Below are positions 5,349-10,456 of a DNA stretch of 10,456 nt, piece after piece. Below the pieces are notes generated by a model. It did not search any database. It saw nothing but the letters and a program-made list of their open reading frames with translations, and was not told where the DNA came from. The position numbers and the translations under genes were made by a program. Origin of the DNA: Firmicutes bacterium CAG:145 (GTDB lineage Bacteria > Bacillota > Clostridia > Peptostreptococcales > Anaerovoracaceae). The first letter of the stretch is position 1; each line of letters opens with the position of its first letter. The DNA is taken from contig FR882585.1 of assembly GCA_000435715.1 (NCBI GenBank), forward strand, positions 1-10,456, in the 5' to 3' direction.

Positions 5349-5549
5349 ATGAAGGAAGGAATCCATCCTGATTATAAGGAATGTAAAGTAACTTGCGCAT
5401 GTGGTAACACTTTCGTTACAAGATCAACTAAAGAGGAACTCAGACTGGACGTTTGCTCCGCATGTCATCCGTTCTTCACAGGTCAGCAGAAGTTCGTCAA
5501 CAGAGGCGGCCGTGTTGAAAAGTTCAAAACCAAGTACAACATTGACTAA
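5349..5549 (+). CDS. rpmE: 50S ribosomal protein L31, zinc-binding form
   Basis: The 66-residue protein sits at the central protuberance of the large subunit and contributes to the inter-subunit bridge. KEGIHPDY at the N-terminus and CSACHPFFTG at residues 36-45 are family signatures. Cys16, Cys18, Cys36 and Cys39 are all present, so this is the zinc-containing (C+) type, which many bacteria replace with a cysteine-free paralogue under zinc shortage. GAGG (5337-5340) lies 8 bases before the ATG. The gene is flanked by its own promoter and terminator and so is expressed separately from both neighbouring operons. In many relatives rpmE directly follows rho; here it lies beyond prmC and the accessory segment. 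Confidence 0.97.
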   Translation: MKEGIHPDYKECKVTCACGNTFVTRSTKEELRLDVCSACHPFFTGQQKFVNRGGRVEKFKTKYNID

Positions 5550-5562
5550 TAATCAAAGAAAC

Positions 5563-5590
5563 AAACCGGAATATTATTTCCGGTTTTTTT
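5563..5590 (+). terminator. Intrinsic terminator of rpmE
   Basis: AAACCGGAA (5563-5571) pairs perfectly with TTCCGGTTT (5578-5586) around a TATTAT loop, and the T-run continues to 5590. It lies 13 bases after the rpmE stop codon and isolates rpmE from prfA. Confidence 0.92.
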
Positions 5591-5623
5591 ATGACTTGTA
5601 TGAGATAAATGACGACCTCGCAC

Positions 5624-5652
5624 TTTTCAAAAGGTCTAAGGCGTGATATAAT
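5624..5652 (+). promoter_or_regulatory. Extended -10 promoter of the prfA-tyrS operon
   Basis: The -10 box is a perfect TATAAT (5647-5652) with the extended TG one base upstream (5644-5645). The -35 box TTTTCA (5624-5629) is at 17-base spacing and matches four of six consensus positions. Transcription should start near 5659. A small palindrome CTTTTCAAAAG (5623-5633) covers the -35 box and might be bound by a regulator, though this is weak. Confidence 0.75.
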
Positions 5653-5699
5653 ATCAGTTTAGATATAGACAGATCAAAATTAAGTTTAAGGAGACTAAG

Positions 5700-6761
5700 A
5701 TGTTTGATAAATTAGATTTCATATTGGAGAAATACGAGGAACTTTCCATGAAAGTTTCCGACCCCGATATGATAAACAATCAGCCTCTTTGGCAGAAATA
5801 TATCAAAGAAATAGGCGAAATGGAGCCTATAGTAAATAAATACAAAGAGTATAAAGCTGCTAAGACAAATCTGAACGAGGCTAAAGAGATGCTCGAATCC
5901 GGCGACGAGGAACTCAGGGAACTGGCTAAGATGGAGCTTTCGGATCTGGAAGACAAGATTCCCGAGATGGAGAGCCAGCTGAAGATACTTCTCCTGCCTA
6001 AAGATCCCAACGACGATAAAAACGTCATATTAGAAGTCAGAGCCGGCACAGGAGGCGAAGAGGCAGCCCTGTTTGCGCAGGATCTTCTGCGCATGTATCT
6101 CAGATATGCTGAGAGGCGCGGCTGGAAAGCCGAAATCATGGACGCCAACGACACCGGCATCGGAGGTATCAAAGAGGCCAGCGTACTCATAAAGGGAAAA
6201 GGCGCTTATTCAAGACTCAAGTATGAGAGCGGAACTCACAGAGTACAGAGAGTTCCTGAGACGGAGAGCTCCGGCAGAATTCATACTTCGGCGGCGACCG
6301 TGGCGGTGCTTCCGGAAGTGGATGACGTGGAGGTGGAGATAAACCCAAATGATGTGCGCGTAGACGTTTACCGTTCTTCCGGCAACGGAGGACAATGCGT
6401 AAACACTACCGATTCCGCCGTCAGACTCACCCATATCCCATCGGGGCTGGTAGTGACATGCCAGGATGAAAAGTCACAGATCAAGAATAAAGAGAAAGCG
6501 TTTAAAGTTCTCAGATCCAGATTGTACGACCTCAAGCTTCAGGAACAGAACGATGAAATCTCCGCTGAGAGAAGGAGTCAGGTAGGTTCCGGTGACAGAA
6601 GCGAGAGGATAAGGACGTACAACTTTCCTCAGGGCAGAGTCACAGACCACAGGATAGGTATGACGATATATAAGCTGGACGGGTTTCTGGACGGAGAGAT
6701 AGACGAGATAGTAGACGGACTGATAACCAGCGATCAGGCCGAGAAGATTAAAAACTTCTGA
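5700..6761 (+). CDS. prfA: Peptide chain release factor 1
   Basis: RF1 recognises UAA and UAG stop codons and triggers hydrolysis of peptidyl-tRNA. The GGQ motif (residues 230-232, in SSGNGGQCVN) enters the peptidyl-transferase centre; its Gln232 is the expected PrmC substrate. The stop-codon reading tripeptide is PET at 186-188 in RVQRVPETES, the PxT form seen in Firmicute RF1. The helical N-terminal domain spans about residues 1-105, and RAGTGGEEAALFA (114-126) opens the core. The length, 353, fits the family (about 355-360). AAGGAG (5688-5693) lies six bases before the ATG. It is the first gene of a five-gene operon with sua5, rpiB, upp and tyrS. Confidence 0.98.
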   Translation: MFDKLDFILEKYEELSMKVSDPDMINNQPLWQKYIKEIGEMEPIVNKYKEYKAAKTNLNEAKEMLESGDEELRELAKMELSDLEDKIPEMESQLKILLLPKDPNDDKNVILEVRAGTGGEEAALFAQDLLRMYLRYAERRGWKAEIMDANDTGIGGIKEASVLIKGKGAYSRLKYESGTHRVQRVPETESSGRIHTSAATVAVLPEVDDVEVEINPNDVRVDVYRSSGNGGQCVNTTDSAVRLTHIPSGLVVTCQDEKSQIKNKEKAFKVLRSRLYDLKLQEQNDEISAERRSQVGSGDRSERIRTYNFPQGRVTDHRIGMTIYKLDGFLDGEIDEIVDGLITSDQAEKIKNF

Positions 6762-6817
6762 TAATCGTGATAATGCCGTCATGACAATTTATGTATACGG
6801 AAAGGCTCAAGAGCAAT

Positions 6818-7864
6818 ATGGACACGAGAATTTTAGGTACGACGCAAGAGGATATAAGAGAAGCCGCCAGAATCCTGATGAACAAAGGATTGGTGGCGTT
6901 TCCCACAGAGACCGTATATGGTCTTGGAGCCAATGCTCTCTGTGAAGAAGCGGTCGCCAAGGTCTACCAGGCCAAAGGCAGACCCAGCGATAATCCTATG
7001 ATAGTTCACATCGCCTGTATGGAACAGTTCTGCAAACTGACATATGATATAACAGAAGACATGAAAAAGCTGGCAGATACTTTCTGGCCCGGCCCTCTGA
7101 CCATGGTAGTGCCGGCCAGAGACGAAGTCCCGAGAATCACTACGGGAGGACTCGATACGGTGGCAGTAAGGATGCCTGACAACGAGACTACTCTAACGCT
7201 GATAGCGGAGACGGGGGAGCCTCTGGCAGGGCCAAGCGCCAACCTTTCGGGACACCCAAGCCCTACGACTGCCGCTCACGTAGACGATGATCTTCATGAT
7301 AAGATAGACGCCATAATACAAGGCGAAGACTGCAGAGTGGGCATAGAGTCCACCGTCGTGGATATGACAGAAAAAACGCCTGTGATACTAAGGCCCGGCG
7401 TCATAACGGGAGATCAGATTTCAAAAGCCCTGGGCAGAGAAGTTAAGATAGACCCTGCGGTCTTCGAAAGACCTGATTCTAACGGAAAGAAGATTCAAAA
7501 GCGAGGAGCCGGAAGCCTTCTGGTGGCGGATGAGGATTTTAAACCCAGGTCTCCGGGAATGAAATACAAGCATTATGCTCCAAAGGCGGAGATGATCATC
7601 TTCCGCGGGGAGCCGGAGAAAGTGAGACTTGCCATCGCAGAAGAGAAGATGTTCCGAATACAGTGCGGACAAAAGGTAGGCATAATCATGTATGATGACA
7701 ACGATCCAAAAGAAGCGGCTCATGATTTTTTCGCCAAGCTCAGAGCCTTTGACAAGAGCGGCGTAGATGTGATAATAGCCGCCGCCCTCAAAGAGGACGG
7801 CGTGGGACTTGCCGTCATGAACAGGATGCTCAAATCAGCCGGATACAACATACGAGAAATATGA
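6818..7864 (+). CDS. ywlC: L-threonylcarbamoyladenylate synthase, Sua5/YwlC type
   Basis: The enzyme makes threonylcarbamoyl-AMP from threonine, bicarbonate and ATP, the first step of the universal t6A37 modification of ANN-decoding tRNAs. The YrdC catalytic domain (residues about 10-200) shows FPTETVYGLGANA (28-40), KGRPSDNP (53-60), PSANLSG (139-145) and the GIESTVVD strand (175-182). The SPGMKYKHYAP linker (245-255) and the C-terminal Sua5 domain (to residue 348) mark the two-domain Sua5 form rather than short TsaC. ATG 6818 is chosen because GGAAAGG (6799-6805) and AAGAG (6809-6813) precede it and because 348 residues match the usual length. An ATG at 6791, nine codons earlier, has no ribosome site. 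The gene follows prfA and ends 10 bases before rpiB. Confidence 0.95.
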   Translation: MDTRILGTTQEDIREAARILMNKGLVAFPTETVYGLGANALCEEAVAKVYQAKGRPSDNPMIVHIACMEQFCKLTYDITEDMKKLADTFWPGPLTMVVPARDEVPRITTGGLDTVAVRMPDNETTLTLIAETGEPLAGPSANLSGHPSPTTAAHVDDDLHDKIDAIIQGEDCRVGIESTVVDMTEKTPVILRPGVITGDQISKALGREVKIDPAVFERPDSNGKKIQKRGAGSLLVADEDFKPRSPGMKYKHYAPKAEMIIFRGEPEKVRLAIAEEKMFRIQCGQKVGIIMYDDNDPKEAAHDFFAKLRAFDKSGVDVIIAAALKEDGVGLAVMNRMLKSAGYNIREI

Positions 7865-7874
7865 GGAGATAATT

Positions 7875-8306
7875 ATGAAGATAGCCGTCGCCGCCGATCA
7901 CGGTGGATATGAATTGAAAAGAGAAGTTACAGACCATCTGATAGCCAGAGGAGAAGATGTGATAGACTTGGGTACAGACTCTTTGGAATCTGTAGACTAT
8001 CCCGTATACGGGGTAAGCTGCGCAGAGGCCGTGGTCTCAGGAGGAGCTGACCTGGGTATCGTAATATGCGGCAGCGGCATAGGAATCTCTATAGCCGCCA
8101 ACAAAGTCCGCGGAATACGGTGCGCTCTATGCACTTCCGTAGAGATGGCCCACCTGGCCAGACAGCACAATAACGCTAACATACTGGCTCTGGGAGGCAG
8201 GACTACAGACAAGGATCTGGCCTTAGCCATGGTGGACGAATGGCTGGACACCCAGTTTGAAGGCGGCCGCCATCAGAGAAGAGTAGATATGCTCGACAAA
8301 CTTTAG
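7875..8306 (+). CDS. rpiB: Ribose-5-phosphate isomerase B
   Basis: RpiB interconverts ribulose-5-phosphate and ribose-5-phosphate in the pentose phosphate pathway, supplying ribose for PRPP. The 143-residue protein has the DHGG phosphate-binding motif at residues 8-11, catalytic Cys65 in ICGSGIGISIAANK (64-77) and the conserved His98 in RQHNN. The anion hole reads GSGIG where E. coli has GTGIG, a common variant. Members of the family that isomerise other sugar phosphates (allose or galactose 6-phosphate) exist, but the context next to upp supports ribose. AGGAG (7864-7868) starts on the last base of the upstream stop codon, so the two genes are tightly coupled. Confidence 0.95.
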   Translation: MKIAVAADHGGYELKREVTDHLIARGEDVIDLGTDSLESVDYPVYGVSCAEAVVSGGADLGIVICGSGIGISIAANKVRGIRCALCTSVEMAHLARQHNNANILALGGRTTDKDLALAMVDEWLDTQFEGGRHQRRVDMLDKL

Positions 8307-8318
8307 ACCGGGCCGGTC
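8306..8318. other. Short palindrome between rpiB and upp
   Basis: GACCGGGCCGGTC is a perfect odd-length inverted repeat that begins on the last base of the rpiB stop codon. In RNA only four GACC/GGTC pairs with a five-base loop are realistic. No T-run follows. It could mark an mRNA processing or stability site; function is uncertain. Confidence 0.3.
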
Positions 8319-8351
8319 AGTTAAAATAAACAGATAACAAGGAGAAGAGAA

Positions 8352-8981
8352 ATGGGTAAAGTACACGTATTTGATCATCCGTTGATCCAGCATAAGACTG
8401 CTCTTATGAGAAAGACCAGCACCAACGTAAAGGAGTTCAGAGAACTCGCTAAAGAAGTAGCTATGCTCATGGGATTTGAAGCTACCAGAGATCTGCCCTT
8501 AGAAGAGGTGGAGATCGAGACTCCTATGTGCAAGACCAGGATGAACATGCTCAAAGGAGAGGACATCGCCATCGTGCCTATCCTCAGAGCAGGACTGGGA
8601 TTTGTAGACGGTATGCTGGCTTTGGTACCTAACGCCAAGGTAGGGCATATAGGACTCTACAGAGACCCTAATACTCACGAACCTGTTGAATATTACTGCA
8701 AACTTCCTGTAGATATAGACAAGAGAAAGATCTTCGTGGTCGATCCTATGCTGGCTACGGGAGGCAGCGCCGCCGCCGCCATAGATTTTATAAAGCAAAG
8801 AGGAGGCAAAGATATAGTATTCATGTGCCTCATCGCCTCGCCCGAGGGCATAGAGGCCCTGCAGAAGGCTCATCCTGACGTAGACATATATATCGCGGCC
8901 AAAGACGAAAAGCTCAACGAAAACGCATACATAGTTCCGGGACTGGGCGACGCTGGAGACAGGCTTTACGGGACAAAATAG
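8352..8981 (+). CDS. upp: Uracil phosphoribosyltransferase
   Basis: Upp converts uracil and PRPP into UMP and pyrophosphate in pyrimidine salvage. The PRPP-binding loop is VVDPMLATGGSA (residues 129-140), and the uracil-binding C-terminal segment YIVPGLGDAGDRLYG is near residues 193-207. ILRAGLGFVDGM (77-88) is also typical. The length of 209 residues is exactly that of the family. AAGGAG (8339-8344) is seven bases before the ATG. Placement after rpiB joins ribose-5-phosphate supply, and hence PRPP, to its use; the rpiB-upp neighbourhood is conserved in Firmicutes. It lies in the middle of the prfA-tyrS operon. Confidence 0.98.
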   Translation: MGKVHVFDHPLIQHKTALMRKTSTNVKEFRELAKEVAMLMGFEATRDLPLEEVEIETPMCKTRMNMLKGEDIAIVPILRAGLGFVDGMLALVPNAKVGHIGLYRDPNTHEPVEYYCKLPVDIDKRKIFVVDPMLATGGSAAAAIDFIKQRGGKDIVFMCLIASPEGIEALQKAHPDVDIYIAAKDEKLNENAYIVPGLGDAGDRLYGTK

Positions 8982-9038
8982 TAAGGGCCGGCTGCCTGCG
9001 AAAGCGATGCGGCAAAAGGCAAAAGGAGAATTATACAG

Positions 9039-10376
9039 ATGAAATTTGATTTTATACCGGATAACGTCAGCAAATTTGACAACGTATACGACGTCCTCAA
9101 AGAGAGGGGCTTTATCGAACAGTGTACCGATGAGGAAAAAGTCAGAAAGCTCCTTCAGGATGAAAAGGTCAAATTCTATATTGGTTTCGACCCTACGGCA
9201 GACTGCCTTCATGTAGGTCATTTTATGCAGGTCATAATAATGATGTATATGCAGAAATTCGGACACACCCCTGTGGTCGTCCTGGGCGGAGGCACGGGAA
9301 TGGTCGGAGACCCTTCCGGAAGAACCGATATGCGCCAGATAATGACGGTGGAGACTATAGAGCATAATTGTAGCCAATTTAAGAAACTTTTCGACAGATT
9401 CCTTGAGTTCGACGAAGAATGGGAATACGTAGGAAACGAAGGAGTGTTCGTGCACGGACATGAGAACAAGAAGCCGGAGCCGGGAAAAGCCATCGCCGTA
9501 AATAACGCCAGGTGGCTCAGACCTCTTAACTATATAGATTTTCTCAGAGAAGTGGGGTCTCTTTTCAACGTGAACACCATGCTCAGAGCCGAATGTTTTA
9601 AGCAGAGGATGGAAAGAGAAGGCGGACTCACCATGTTTGAGCTCAATTATATGCTGATGCAGAGCTATGACTTCATGGTGATGGCCAGAGACTTCGATGT
9701 AAAGATTCAGTTCGGGGGCAACGATCAGTGGTCCAATATAATCGGAGGTGTCGATCTGACCAGAAAGAAGGTAGGCAAAGAAGTATTCGGAATGACTTTT
9801 TCTCTGCTGACTAATTCTGAAGGCAACAAGATGGGCAAGACCGCCAAAGGAGCCCTGTGGCTCAACCCGGAAAAGACCAGCCCTTACGAATTCTTTCAGT
9901 ACTGGAGGAATGTAGCTGATGCAGATGTGAACAAGTGTCTGAGGATGTTGACCTTCCTTCCTATGGAAGAGGTGGACAGACTTTCGGCCCTCGAGGGCGC
10001 CCAGATAAACAAGGCCAAGGAGATCCTGGCCTACGAAGTCACCAAACTGGTACACGGAGAGGAAGAGGCGTCGAAGGCTCTTGACGGAGCCAAGGCAGCG
10101 TTTTCGGGCGGCGGCAGCATGGACAACATACCTACCGCTAAGATGGACAAGTCTCGCTTTGAGGGAGAAGGCGTAGGAGTCGTCACTCTCATCAAAGAAC
10201 TGGGACTGGTACAGAGTAACAGCGAGGGATTCAGGACCATAGAGCAGGGCGGACTTGCTGTAGGCGGCAGCAAAGTCACCGATAAGAAGATGAACGTGAC
10301 CTGCGATATGTTCTGCGACGGTAAGCTGCTGATTCAAAAAGGAAAAAAGAAGTTCCAGATGATAGAAATACAATAA
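9039..10376 (+). CDS. tyrS: Tyrosyl-tRNA synthetase
   Basis: This class I synthetase activates tyrosine and charges tRNA-Tyr. The HIGH motif appears as HVGH (residues 58-61) in GFDPTADCLHVGH, and KMSKS appears as KMGKT (264-268) followed by AKGALWLNPEKTSPYEF. Tyrosine-pocket segments YMLMQSYDF (204-212) and GGNDQWSNI (226-234) are present. The last ~70 residues form an S4-like RNA-binding domain ending GKKKFQMIEIQ. At 445 residues it is some 20-40 longer than common bacterial TyrRS, owing to an N-terminal extension and a loop around 130-150. AAGGAG (9023-9028) is ten bases before the ATG. Only 57 bases separate it from upp: there is no room for a T-box, the usual control of clostridial tyrS, so expression probably follows the operon promoter. 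Confidence 0.97.
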   Translation: MKFDFIPDNVSKFDNVYDVLKERGFIEQCTDEEKVRKLLQDEKVKFYIGFDPTADCLHVGHFMQVIIMMYMQKFGHTPVVVLGGGTGMVGDPSGRTDMRQIMTVETIEHNCSQFKKLFDRFLEFDEEWEYVGNEGVFVHGHENKKPEPGKAIAVNNARWLRPLNYIDFLREVGSLFNVNTMLRAECFKQRMEREGGLTMFELNYMLMQSYDFMVMARDFDVKIQFGGNDQWSNIIGGVDLTRKKVGKEVFGMTFSLLTNSEGNKMGKTAKGALWLNPEKTSPYEFFQYWRNVADADVNKCLRMLTFLPMEEVDRLSALEGAQINKAKEILAYEVTKLVHGEEEASKALDGAKAAFSGGGSMDNIPTAKMDKSRFEGEGVGVVTLIKELGLVQSNSEGFRTIEQGGLAVGGSKVTDKKMNVTCDMFCDGKLLIQKGKKKFQMIEIQ

Positions 10377-10381
10377 TTGTC

Positions 10382-10415
10382 AGCCCCGCCTCTTTTAGGC
10401 GGGGCTTTCGTTTCA
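10382..10415 (+). terminator. Intrinsic terminator after tyrS
   Basis: AGCCCCGCC (10382-10390) pairs perfectly with GGCGGGGCT (10398-10406), with one more T-A pair closing a CTTTT loop. TTT C G TTT follows. It sits six bases after the tyrS stop and should end the prfA-tyrS transcript. Confidence 0.93.
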
Positions 10416-10436
10416 GGGTTTGAAGATAAAGAAGTG

Positions 10437-10453
10437 GCCGCCTTTGGGGCGGC
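10437..10453 (+). other. GC-rich hairpin at the right edge of the window
   Basis: GCCGCC (10437-10442) pairs with GGCGGC (10448-10453) around a TTTGG loop. The window stops three bases later, so it is impossible to tell whether a T-run (terminator) or a gene leader follows. The approach to the stem (GATAAAGAAGTGGCCGCC) loosely resembles that of the hairpin at 3525. Confidence 0.35.
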
Positions 10454-10456
10454 GGG

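Noticed and set aside
5401..5646. An 81-codon + strand ORF overlapping rpmE
   Set aside because: It is the alternative frame of rpmE running through the rpmE terminator, with no family resemblance.
6791..6817. Upstream start for the Sua5 protein
   Set aside because: There is no Shine-Dalgarno before 6791, and the nine extra residues are outside the family; it remains a possible alternative.
8499..10373. A 624-codon open frame on the minus strand across upp, the gap and tyrS
   Set aside because: It lies entirely opposite two clear conserved genes, its translation resembles no protein family, and codon bias of the sense genes explains the lack of antisense stops. No promoter or ribosome site supports it.

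Overview
The window looks like chromosomal DNA of an anaerobic Firmicute (class Clostridia). All convincing genes lie on the + strand with strong AGGAG-type ribosome binding sites. AGA and ATA codons are frequent, and gene content and order match the rho / DUF1385 / prmC / prfA / sua5 / rpiB / upp neighbourhood of Clostridia and Bacillus. A family-level placement such as Anaerovoracaceae (Clostridiales Family XIII) is only a guess from codon style.

Layout. Positions 1-243 hold a GC-rich hairpin, a promoter and a structured leader. Positions 244-3406 are a tight operon of rho, a DUF1385 (YqhQ-type) membrane protein and prmC. Positions 3407-5231 are an accessory segment. It has its own sigma-A-like promoter, a hairpin at the predicted 5' end of the transcript, an 18-bp perfect palindrome, four 17-bp tandem repeats, a winged-helix regulator with a hydrophobic C-terminal tail, two small membrane-protein ORFs, a strong intrinsic terminator and a 43-residue hydrophobic ORF. 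From about 4287 to 5040 the DNA is far more AT-rich than its surroundings (13 G+C in the 60 bases 4321-4380, against 39 of 60 in 1021-1080 of rho). Positions 5228-5590 are rpmE as a single-gene unit with its own promoter, leader and terminator. Positions 5624-10415 are a second operon: prfA, sua5/ywlC, rpiB, upp and tyrS, with one good promoter and one strong terminator.

How the genes fit together. Most of the window serves gene expression: transcription termination (Rho), GGQ methylation of release factors (PrmC) and its substrate RF1 (PrfA), ribosomal protein L31, threonylcarbamoyl-adenylate synthesis for tRNA t6A (Sua5) and tyrosyl-tRNA synthesis (TyrS). RpiB and Upp link the pentose phosphate pathway, PRPP and pyrimidine salvage.

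The least ordinary parts are the accessory segment and Rho itself. Rho has lost the usual N-terminal helical Rho_N domain and carries a short Lys/Glu/Thr tripeptide-repeat tail instead. The regulator in the accessory segment reads as a possible membrane-tethered transcription factor, or as a gene damaged where the AT-rich DNA begins. I see no phage, transposase, CRISPR array, rRNA or tRNA.
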